12,360 nucleotides of DNA from JAAYJR01 sp964563975 (GTDB lineage Bacteria; Bacteroidota; Bacteroidia; Bacteroidales; Prolixibacteraceae): contig CAZLZJ010000062.1 of assembly GCA_964563975.1 (NCBI GenBank), positions 1 through 12,360 on the forward strand. Reading direction: 5' to 3'. The translations under genes and the position numbers were made by a program. The notes under the pieces are model-generated. The model was not told the origin of the DNA and did not search any database. It worked only from the letters and a program-made list of their open reading frames with translations. This document shows positions 6,182 through 12,360 of this stretch, in pieces. Each line of letters starts with the position of its first letter. Positions within the stretch are counted from its first letter, which is position 1.

Positions 6182-6472
6182 TTACAAAGATTTAAACCAC
6201 TCCTGAAAATACTTACCAACTATGGGGGTTTCTTTCTTTTCACCCTGAATAGACCCGATAAGACTCATAATCCAAAAAACAAATACTACTATAGATAGAA
6301 CCCAACCAATCAGAGGAATGAATGTCAATATCAAACCTAAAAGGTAAAGCCCCAGCAGCTGCCGGATATAGTAGCTGGCAAACTCATCTTTTTCCTGGCT
6401 ATTAAGCACCAATGCTATGATCCAACCAATCAAAGTAATATGTGCAACAATTGCTTTTGTTTTTCCATCCAT
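6182..6472 (-). CDS. DUF4870 small membrane protein
   Basis: The 96-residue protein has three hydrophobic segments, about 7-24, 38-53 and 54-75. Family features are KTKAIVAHITLIGWIIALVLN at the start, the polar DEFASYYIRQLLGL loop between helices, the GSIQGEKKETPIVGK stretch and the closing FQEWFK. This matches DUF4870 (Tic20-like) proteins, sometimes annotated as 'import component protein'; no biochemical role is firmly known. Length is normal. It converges on the sigma operon with a three-base gap and sits downstream of ribBA, but appears to have its own promoter. Confidence 0.82.
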   Translation of the reverse strand: MDGKTKAIVAHITLIGWIIALVLNSQEKDEFASYYIRQLLGLYLLGLILTFIPLIGWVLSIVVFVFWIMSLIGSIQGEKKETPIVGKYFQEWFKSL

Positions 6473-6494
6473 TTTAATTAGTATTAGAGTTTGG

Positions 6495-6525
6495 TAAATT
6501 TAAAGAATTATTTTTCATATAACAA
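6495..6525 (-). promoter_or_regulatory. Promoter of the DUF4870 gene (TTG-N20-TAAATTTA)
   Basis: The minus strand has TTG (6525-6523), exactly 20 bases, then TAAATTTA (6502-6495), close to TAnnTTTG with A for the last G. It lies 22 bases before the ATG. Confidence 0.42.
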
Positions 6526-6558
6526 CCTGTAACTGCCAAAAAATTCAATTATCTGTGC

Positions 6559-7785
6559 CTATATATCATAATTGAAATTCTGAAGATGATGGCCCATCTT
6601 ATCTCTCTTTGTTTTCAGATATCTGTGATTAAATTTATTAGGTTTAATTTCAATAGGAATAATTTCTGTAACCTCAAGTCCAAATCCTTCAAGCCCTACC
6701 CTTTTAACAGGATTGTTTGTAAGAAGTTTCATCTTTGTAATGCCAAGGTTCCTTAATATCTGTGCTCCCACACCGTAGTCGCGTTCATCGGCTTTAAATC
6801 CAAGGTGCAGATTTGCCTCTATCGTATCAAGTCCCTGATCCTGCAATTTATATGCAGCAATTTTATTTACCAGGCCGATACCTCTCCCCTCCTGCATCAT
6901 ATATACAATAACTCCTCTACCCTCTTCCTCAATAATCTCCATAGATTTATGCAGTTGTTCGCCACATTCACAGCGCAATGATCCAAAAATATCACCGGTC
7001 ATGCAAGAGGAGTGCACCCTTACAAGCACAGGTTCATTATTTTCCCATTCTCCTTTAATGAGAGCAACATGTTCAGCACCATTTGACTCCTGAAGAAAAG
7101 GAACAACCTTAAAAGATCCGTATTTAGTAGGCAATGTCACCTCTTCACCCCTTATAATCAAGCTCTCTCTCTGAAACAGATAGGAGATCAAATCTTTAAT
7201 GCTTATTATCTTCAAATTAAGTTTTTCAGCCAGTTCAACAAGCTGAGGCAATCTTGCCATAGAGCCGTCATCATTCATTATCTCAACCAATACTCCCGAA
7301 GGATAAAGGCCTGCCAGCCTTGCAAGGTCAACTGCAGCTTCTGTATGCCCGGGCCTTCTCAAAACTCCCCTGTTTTTAGCCATAATCGGGAATATATGCC
7401 CCGGCCTTGCAAGTTGTTCCGGTTTAGTATTCCCGTCAACCAGCATTCTGATAGTAATAGCCCGGTCAGTAGCCGAAATACCGGTTGTTACGTCAGGGTG
7501 GATAGCATCTACGGAAACCGTAAACTGAGTTTCATGAAAAGATGTATTTTCTCCAACCATCAGATCCAATTGCAACTCTTCACAACGTTTTTCAGTCAAA
7601 GCAATACAAATCAATCCCCTCCCATGAATAGTCATAAAGTTTATTAATTCGGGAGTTACCAGTTCTGATGCTAAAATAAAATCACCTTCATTTTCCCTGT
7701 CCTCATCATCTACAACAATAACCAATTCACCTTTTTTAATGGCTTCTATTGCTTCAGCAATAGTATTTAACTTTATATTTATCAT
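6559..7785 (-). CDS. ribBA: Bifunctional DHBP synthase / GTP cyclohydrolase II (riboflavin synthesis)
   Basis: Catalyses the two entry reactions of riboflavin synthesis: ribulose 5-phosphate to 3,4-dihydroxy-2-butanone 4-phosphate (RibB half, about 1-205) and GTP ring opening to the diaminopyrimidine (RibA half, about 210-408). RibB motifs are VVDDEDRENEGD ending at residue 35, TGISATDRA and the RPGHTEAAVDLARLAG segment. RibA has its zinc cysteines Cys261, Cys272 and Cys274 (SSCMTGDIFGSLRCECG), EGRGIGL (299-305) and TNNP (356-359), so both halves look active. I chose ATG 7785 (408 residues). A longer reading from TTG 7812 would start inside the TAATTTTG promoter box and adds nine residues outside the family pattern. 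The leader is far too short for an FMN riboswitch. It follows the glycosyltransferase operon by 66 bases. Confidence 0.96.
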   Translation of the reverse strand: MINIKLNTIAEAIEAIKKGELVIVVDDEDRENEGDFILASELVTPELINFMTIHGRGLICIALTEKRCEELQLDLMVGENTSFHETQFTVSVDAIHPDVTTGISATDRAITIRMLVDGNTKPEQLARPGHIFPIMAKNRGVLRRPGHTEAAVDLARLAGLYPSGVLVEIMNDDGSMARLPQLVELAEKLNLKIISIKDLISYLFQRESLIIRGEEVTLPTKYGSFKVVPFLQESNGAEHVALIKGEWENNEPVLVRVHSSCMTGDIFGSLRCECGEQLHKSMEIIEEEGRGVIVYMMQEGRGIGLVNKIAAYKLQDQGLDTIEANLHLGFKADERDYGVGAQILRNLGITKMKLLTNNPVKRVGLEGFGLEVTEIIPIEIKPNKFNHRYLKTKRDKMGHHLQNFNYDI

Positions 7786-7809
7786 AATAGGTCTCTTTAT
7801 AATCAAATG

Positions 7810-7817
7810 CAAAATTA
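7810..7817 (-). promoter_or_regulatory. -7 box of the ribBA promoter (TAATTTTG)
   Basis: The minus strand reads TAATTTTG, a full TAnnTTTG match, ending 24 bases before ATG 7785. No -33 TTTG is seen at the usual spacing. It makes ribBA at least partly independent of the upstream operon. Confidence 0.58.
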
Positions 7818-7851
7818 CATAAAAAAAACAAGAATGGTATTAAATATTTAC

Positions 7852-9033
7852 TCAACCGGCAGCCCGTTTTGATTTCTCCCACCATGCAGGTTGTTTCCCT
7901 TTTAAATACCTTAACATACCCATTACAGCAGCAATATTAATTAAAATAAAGTAGTATGGCAGAAATAATCCCTTAAAGCGAACTCTTTTATTTTCAAATA
8001 TCAGCCCTATAACAGCAAGAAAACAGAGAACTGCCTGTAAAATTAAAAACAGTGTGTATATATTAAATCCGGTCTGGTTACAAACTATTATCATATTTAC
8101 CACAGGCAACAATAAAAGTGATAAAGGTGCAAAGGTCCACCTAAGCACTTTATGTGAAAAATACTGCCACGTAAGCAACCCGTATCGAAAAGGATTAAGC
8201 AGACTTTTCAGTCTGATCAAAGCCTGCACTCCTCCGGCTGCAATCCTGACCTTACGTTTTAACTCCTCCCGGATATTCAGAGAAGCTGACTCTTCAGCAT
8301 AAGCAGATGATGTATAAGCTATCTTATATCCCTGCAATGCAATCCTAAGTGAAATTATAAAGTCATCTAAAATTGTATCCTCCTCAACCTCTTCAAAAAG
8401 CCCGGTGCGGATTGCAAACAGTTCTCCAACCGCTCCAACGGCAGATCCCAATTCTGAGTCCATTTTTTTTATCCATGACTCATACTTCCAGTATAAACCT
8501 TCACCGGCAGCGGCAGCATGTTCGACAATATTTTCAATTATACGTTTTTCGCCGGCAACACATCCTGTCAGAGGATCACTAAATTTAACAACTATCTCAC
8601 GTATAGCATTTTTATTTAAAAAGGTATTTGAATCAGAAAATATTACAAATGGCTTTTTTACAAACTTCATACCCCTGTTCATAGCGTGCATCTTGCCCCT
8701 GCGTTCAGGTAAATGGTATACTTCCACATTCTCATATTTTCTCAGTAAATCAGGAGTTCCGTCATCAGATCCATCCGTAACCCAAATATACTGTATTTTT
8801 TCACGGGGATAAATCAGGTTAAAAGTATTCTCCACCTTTTTATCAACATAATCTTTTTCATTGTAGGCAGTTACAAACAGGCAAACTTCCGGTTCAAACC
8901 CTTCGTTAACCTCATTTACAACAGGATTAAAAAGTCTTTTTATCCGCACTGCAATAAAAAGTACCAAAGTGTAACCCAGGTATGTATAAAAAAGAATTGT
9001 AACAAGTATCCAAAATATAATCTTCAGAGCCAT
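7852..9033 (-). CDS. Membrane-bound family 2 glycosyltransferase
   Basis: Predicted inverting GT-A glycosyltransferase of the processive type seen in cellulose or poly-N-acetylglucosamine synthases (COG1215-like). The 393 residues hold an N-terminal helix (about 5-28), a cytoplasmic catalytic domain (about 48-275) and a membrane region with helices near 297-317, 324-346 and 355-375. Catalytic features: FVTAYNEKDYV nucleotide-binding start, DGSDDGT (87-93), SDSN (133-136) at the usual DxD position, EDTILDDF (218-225) for the catalytic acid, and RKVRIAAGG (260-268) in place of QxxRW. The donor sugar and product are unknown, and chain polymerisation is not proven. Its ATG overlaps the stop of the GT4 gene by one base (TAATG), so it is probably translated by coupling. 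Confidence 0.9.
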   Translation of the reverse strand: MALKIIFWILVTILFYTYLGYTLVLFIAVRIKRLFNPVVNEVNEGFEPEVCLFVTAYNEKDYVDKKVENTFNLIYPREKIQYIWVTDGSDDGTPDLLRKYENVEVYHLPERRGKMHAMNRGMKFVKKPFVIFSDSNTFLNKNAIREIVVKFSDPLTGCVAGEKRIIENIVEHAAAAGEGLYWKYESWIKKMDSELGSAVGAVGELFAIRTGLFEEVEEDTILDDFIISLRIALQGYKIAYTSSAYAEESASLNIREELKRKVRIAAGGVQALIRLKSLLNPFRYGLLTWQYFSHKVLRWTFAPLSLLLLPVVNMIIVCNQTGFNIYTLFLILQAVLCFLAVIGLIFENKRVRFKGLFLPYYFILINIAAVMGMLRYLKGKQPAWWEKSKRAAG

Positions 9034-10232
9034 TAAATATGCTGTTTGTAAAAATCTATAAGTGAATTTGCCAGCGTTAGATTATCAAATTTTTCATGAA
9101 TATACTCAATAGCATTGGCTCCTATTGAATTAAAAAGTTCCCGGTCAGTGATCAGTTTTTCGATATGGGTAACAAATTCATTAACACTGTCTGCAATAAG
9201 AATATTTTTCCCTGACATTGTCGAAATCCCTTCTGTGCCAATGGGGGTTGTTACTATAGGTTTGCCAAGGGCCATCCCCTCGATGATTTTTATTCTCATA
9301 CCGCTTCCTGAAAACAGGGGAACAACCATGATTGATTTAGAGTTCATAAACTCATATGCATCAGAAACCTCACCTTCATAAACAAGATTAGGTACTTTAA
9401 ATCTTTTAACAAGCCATTCGGGAGCCCTTCTTCCGGCAACATAAAATTTAAGATCCGGAAATTTTTTATGAATAGCAGGCCAACAACGATCAATAAACCA
9501 AATAATTCCTTCCTGATTTGGAGACCACTCCAGCGAACCTATATGAAAAAGAGACGGGTGTTCCAGATTTTTAGAGTGTGGAACCAGTACTTTGCTGTCA
9601 ATGCCTGTTGGAGATGCATATGCCGGTTTAATATTTCCCAGCTGATTAAGTACTATTCCATCGCGTTCGGTAATCGGTACCAACAAATCGTAACTATTAA
9701 TAAACCCCTTTTCAAACGCTTTAATCCTTCTGGCCAGAATGTTAATATACACTTTTTTCAACCCCTTTGAAAGAGCTGCTGTCCGCTCCCATATTTCATG
9801 TTCAATATTATGAGAGCGGTAAACAATCTTAGCCTTGGAGTATTGTCTTATTATTGGAATATAAGGGCACACATACAATCCTTCCAACTGAACTATATCA
9901 AACTCCTTTTCCTGTAACAATTTAATAAGCTCCTGAGAAAAAGATTTGGAAATAAACCTGACTGCATTATAAGGCTTACGTGAAAAAAAGAAATTAAATA
10001 CAGCAGCATATATATTTATTTCGGCAGGTACATCAACAAGTCTGAATTCGCCCCAGTCTTTAACTGATTCAGGAATATCATCTAACTCAATAAAGTGCTT
10101 CAATGTATTCATCGACTGTACTGTAACCTTATGACCAAGCATTGAAAAACCCCTGGTAAGGTTCATACATGCAATAGCGCCCCCATCATTTGTCGGGTAT
10201 GGAACTTTATTGGTTAACTGTAATATCTTCAT
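9033..10232 (-). CDS. Family 4 (GT-B) glycosyltransferase
   Basis: Predicted retaining GT-B glycosyltransferase with two Rossmann-like halves. The 399-residue protein opens with MKILQLTNKVPYPTNDGGAI, a typical acceptor-side loop. The N-terminal half includes YRSHNIEHEIW at 138-148. The C-terminal donor-binding half runs from about 226 (LFHIGSLEWSPNQEG), and SGSGMRIKIIEGMALGKPIV (308-327) contains the nucleotide-sugar motif with Glu318 at the conserved position. No transmembrane helix is seen, so it likely acts in the cytosol or at the inner face of the membrane. It overlaps the permease gene by four bases (ATGA) and the GT2 gene by one. The sugar and acceptor cannot be told; the context suggests a surface glycan. 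Confidence 0.92.
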   Translation of the reverse strand: MKILQLTNKVPYPTNDGGAIACMNLTRGFSMLGHKVTVQSMNTLKHFIELDDIPESVKDWGEFRLVDVPAEINIYAAVFNFFFSRKPYNAVRFISKSFSQELIKLLQEKEFDIVQLEGLYVCPYIPIIRQYSKAKIVYRSHNIEHEIWERTAALSKGLKKVYINILARRIKAFEKGFINSYDLLVPITERDGIVLNQLGNIKPAYASPTGIDSKVLVPHSKNLEHPSLFHIGSLEWSPNQEGIIWFIDRCWPAIHKKFPDLKFYVAGRRAPEWLVKRFKVPNLVYEGEVSDAYEFMNSKSIMVVPLFSGSGMRIKIIEGMALGKPIVTTPIGTEGISTMSGKNILIADSVNEFVTHIEKLITDRELFNSIGANAIEYIHEKFDNLTLANSLIDFYKQHI

Positions 10233-11713
10233 CTCTTTTTTATCAGCTTTTCAAATAATTTTTCCAGGCCCAATTTCCCAAATAACTTAGTATAGGTTTC
10301 GGCATTCATAAGCGCTGCATCCGTAGCAGCCTTGTACGACAACCATATTCCTATTGGGAAAAACATAAATGTAGAAAACCACATACCTGCAAACATATCC
10401 CAAACATCTTCGCGAGCAGATTTTTCGCCGGTCATGGAAATAACATAATATGCAATAAAAAGCAAAATAGACACAACCACAGGCATTCCAAGTCCGCCTT
10501 TTCTGATAATAGCTCCCAGAGGGGCTCCAATAAAAAAGAAAATAAGAACCGCTATTGAGAGAGTGTACTTACGATGCTTCTCCATACTATATCTGTTCAG
10601 GTATTTTTTACGGTTATAAAGCTGATCGTCATGCATACTTATCACCTGAACATTATTACGGGCATTTTCCAATGCAGCTTGTGCGATCTCCGCTTTAATC
10701 CAATTATTCTGCTTGCTGAAATACTCATTAAAGTTAAATGTTGAGTCTCTTTCAGCATCAACATCTCTTTTCAGAGAATCTTCAACTGTCATTAAATTAT
10801 ATACTCTTTGGGTAATCAACGGATTGAGATTTATCTCCATAAAAAAATTTTTCAATCTTTTATAATAATCAGTACCTAAAGAGTCTTCCATAAATTTAAG
10901 CTCTTTAATATTTAACATCCTGTAGGTATTTCGAAAAATACTCTCATCCCGCCGGTTAAAATCAAAATTCCTCACTTTTACCCTGATTGTCTGTTCATCA
11001 AACTTATCTCTCCGATATGGATAAGTCTGATTTGACCTTCGGGCCGAACCGGCAGGGTTTTCCTCAGAGTAGTTCACCCCGTTATAAAGGTTCAAAACCA
11101 TAAATTTCCTATCCTCGGTAATTCTCAGATAACCTGAGTCTGCAACTGTTACGCTTTCATTGGTTTTATTTCCCGTATGATCATAAATCAGAAGATCCTT
11201 CAGCATATTAGACTTTTTATCTTTACTGCCCACCCTTATGCTGTATCCATCCATCTCATTTGTAAAAACCCCTTCCTGTAAAACAAGCTCAGGCCTTTGT
11301 TCTTTAACACTCCACAGTAATGTAGTAAATCTAAGATTAGTATTTGGAAGAATATTGTTAGAAAAATAAAAAGCTGTAACTGTTACAAGAATAGCAATAA
11401 AAAAGAGAGGTTTCATAATGCTTGTCAGTGAAATGCCGGAAGATTTCATGGCAACCAGCTCATAATTCTCACCTAACGATCCAAATGCCATTATTGAAGC
11501 CAAAAGCATTGCCAGAGGAAAGGCAAATGGTAAAACTCCAAATGACGCATAAAAAAACATCTCTGCAAGAACCTTGATTTCAAGCCCCTTACCTACCAGA
11601 TCATCAACATACTTCCAAAGAAACTGCATCAGTAAGATAAAAACAACAATAAAGAAGGTCATAAAAAATGGCCCCAGAAAAGTCTTTATTATATACCAGT
11701 TTAATCTCTTCAT
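10229..11713 (-). CDS. LptF/LptG family permease (YjgP/YjgQ), enlarged form
   Basis: Membrane subunit of the Lpt ABC exporter that lifts lipopolysaccharide out of the inner membrane toward LptA. The 494 residues show the family plan: three N-terminal helices (about 11-33, 50-80, 100-119) with the LGENYELVAMKSSGIS coupling segment (80-95) for the LptB ATPase, a periplasmic jellyroll-like domain (about 125-260), and three C-terminal helices (383-403, 409-428, 440-462). It is about 130 residues longer than the E. coli proteins (around 360). Most of the excess is a charged, helix-rich, presumably periplasmic insert at about 260-378, usual for Bacteroidota members. Whether it is LptF or LptG cannot be decided from one gene. 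First gene of a coupled operon with two glycosyltransferases. Confidence 0.92.
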   Translation of the reverse strand: MKRLNWYIIKTFLGPFFMTFFIVVFILLMQFLWKYVDDLVGKGLEIKVLAEMFFYASFGVLPFAFPLAMLLASIMAFGSLGENYELVAMKSSGISLTSIMKPLFFIAILVTVTAFYFSNNILPNTNLRFTTLLWSVKEQRPELVLQEGVFTNEMDGYSIRVGSKDKKSNMLKDLLIYDHTGNKTNESVTVADSGYLRITEDRKFMVLNLYNGVNYSEENPAGSARRSNQTYPYRRDKFDEQTIRVKVRNFDFNRRDESIFRNTYRMLNIKELKFMEDSLGTDYYKRLKNFFMEINLNPLITQRVYNLMTVEDSLKRDVDAERDSTFNFNEYFSKQNNWIKAEIAQAALENARNNVQVISMHDDQLYNRKKYLNRYSMEKHRKYTLSIAVLIFFFIGAPLGAIIRKGGLGMPVVVSILLFIAYYVISMTGEKSAREDVWDMFAGMWFSTFMFFPIGIWLSYKAATDAALMNAETYTKLFGKLGLEKLFEKLIKKR

Positions 11714-11732
11714 ACGACATATCCCAGATATA

Positions 11733-11740
11733 CAAAGCTA
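11733..11740 (-). promoter_or_regulatory. -7 box of the permease-glycosyltransferase operon promoter (TAGCTTTG)
   Basis: The minus strand reads TAGCTTTG, a full TAnnTTTG match, 19 bases before the permease ATG. No TTTG box is evident about 20 bases upstream. The 131-base gap to the START gene otherwise shows no structure. Confidence 0.6.
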
Positions 11741-11844
11741 AGTTATTTTAGGTATTTGTATAGACAGAAACGGATATTAGTCATTTTGAAAGTCAAGATT
11801 TACAAATAAATTAAAAAAGTAATTTGATTAAATTCAAAAAGCCA

Positions 11845-12231
11845 TTATATAATCCTTGAACCAAGTACTTGTTTAAGATCAGCGATCTGGGCATTCCACA
11901 AATCAGCAACTTCTTCCTGTTCATCATCCTCGGCAAAATCAACAACTAACAGGGAAACATCTCCGGTGAGTTCATCCTGCGAAATACGAAATTCAAAATA
12001 TGAATCTTCATCGTCCACCCAGTTAAACCTTACAATTTTATTTTCTCTCCTCAATGTCATTTCAGCTACCTGAGGTGAATCATCCCACACAAAAGTGTAT
12101 TTTTTACCTTTAACCTTAACATCTTCAGCAAACCATTCAGCAAGACCTGATGCAGTGCTCAACCTGTTAAAAAGAACTTTTGGCGAGCAATTGATAACAT
12201 ATTCTAATTGAATCTTAACCTTTTCTGCCAT
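11845..12231 (-). CDS. START-like / SRPBCC domain protein
   Basis: The 128-residue protein fits a single small START-like (SRPBCC fold) domain, the hydrophobic-cavity fold of AHSA1 and polyketide-cyclase proteins. VKIQLEYVINCSPKVLFNRLS and SGLAEWFAEDVKVKGKKYTFVW form the first strands and helices, and VADLWNAQIADLKQVLG the long C-terminal helix expected at the end of this fold. It most resembles the START-like family widespread in Bacteroidota. No catalytic residue or ligand can be named. No signal peptide, so it is cytosolic. A stretch rich in Asp and Glu (DFAEDDEQEE) precedes the last helix. It lies upstream of the permease gene but is separated by a promoter. Confidence 0.85.
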   Translation of the reverse strand: MAEKVKIQLEYVINCSPKVLFNRLSTASGLAEWFAEDVKVKGKKYTFVWDDSPQVAEMTLRRENKIVRFNWVDDEDSYFEFRISQDELTGDVSLLVVDFAEDDEQEEVADLWNAQIADLKQVLGSRII

Positions 12232-12245
12232 ATTTTGTTTTTCGG

Positions 12246-12275
12246 CAATATAACTAATCTCTCATTAAGAAACAA
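12246..12275 (-). promoter_or_regulatory. Possible promoter of the START-like gene (TTG-N20-TATATTG)
   Basis: The minus strand shows TTG (12275-12273), 20 bases, then TATATTG (12252-12246), one T short of TAnnTTTG. The next 14 bases lead to the ATG, a short leader. The match is imperfect. Confidence 0.33.
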
Positions 12276-12344
12276 TACAAGATCGGTTTGCAATTTTAGA
12301 AAACTATTATTTCACTAAAATCTGTCAAAAAATAAAATAAATAC

Positions 12345-12352
12345 TATATTTG
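12345..12352 (+). promoter_or_regulatory. Outward-facing -7 box (TATATTTG) at the right edge
   Basis: TATATTTG followed by CACC is a full TAnnTTTG match with the typical Bacteroidota continuation. TCTG (12321-12324) lies 20 bases upstream as a weak -33 box. It points out of the window to a gene that cannot be seen and diverges from the START-like gene. Confidence 0.58.
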
Positions 12353-12360
12353 CACCTCAA

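Noticed and set aside
7786..7812. RibBA start at TTG 7812
   Set aside because: The TTG is the end of the TAATTTTG -7 box, so it would be at or before the transcript start. ATG 7785 gives the normal N-terminus.
7786..7851. FMN riboswitch before ribBA
   Set aside because: Only 66 bases separate the genes, and the leader after the promoter is about 20 bases with no conserved riboswitch core.
8054..8812. Several + strand frames inside the GT2 gene
   Set aside because: All are antisense to a gene with full family motifs and none shows recognisable protein features.

Overview
The window looks like chromosomal DNA of a Bacteroidota bacterium, most likely class Bacteroidia (a Bacteroidales/Marinilabiliales-type genome); I cannot name the genus. 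The evidence is the AT-rich sequence, the near absence of Shine-Dalgarno sites, several -7 promoter boxes of the Bacteroidota form TAnnTTTG, a 316-residue NusB with a long N-terminal extension, a fused RibBA, a START-like protein beside an enlarged LptF/LptG permease, and an ECF sigma operon of Bacteroidota layout. Gene density is high and no gap exceeds about 200 bases. I see no tRNA, rRNA, CRISPR array, insertion sequence or prophage gene.

Left part (1-3360): the last codons of an unidentified gene run into a six-helix rhomboid protease (stop and start overlap as TAATG). A PflX-like radical SAM protein converges on the rhomboid gene. Then come nusB and yajC on the + strand, each preceded by a nearly identical promoter-proximal motif.

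Middle (3371-6472): ychF (minus strand) diverges from a three-gene + strand operon. That operon encodes an ECF sigma factor, a single-pass membrane protein in the anti-sigma position, and a small secreted helical protein of the Spy/CpxP / 'sensor of ECF-type sigma factor' type. Together they look like a self-contained envelope-stress circuit: periplasmic sensor, membrane-anchored transducer or antagonist, and cytoplasmic sigma factor. The operon ends in a perfect hairpin shared with a convergent DUF4870 membrane protein gene.

Right part (6559-12231, all minus strand): a START-like domain protein, then a tightly coupled operon of an LptF/LptG-family permease, a GT4 glycosyltransferase and a membrane GT2 glycosyltransferase, joined by ATGA and TAATG overlaps. 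RibBA follows with its own promoter. LptF/LptG belongs to lipopolysaccharide export, so the two glycosyltransferases behind it plausibly make a surface glycan or glycolipid; this is inferred from context only. A strong promoter reads out of the right edge toward a gene outside the window.

Most of the window is ordinary housekeeping. The parts most worth a second look are the sigma/membrane/periplasmic triad, in which the sigma and membrane genes both start with GTG, the glycosyltransferase pair coupled to the LPS-export permease, and the duplicated nusB/yajC promoter motif.
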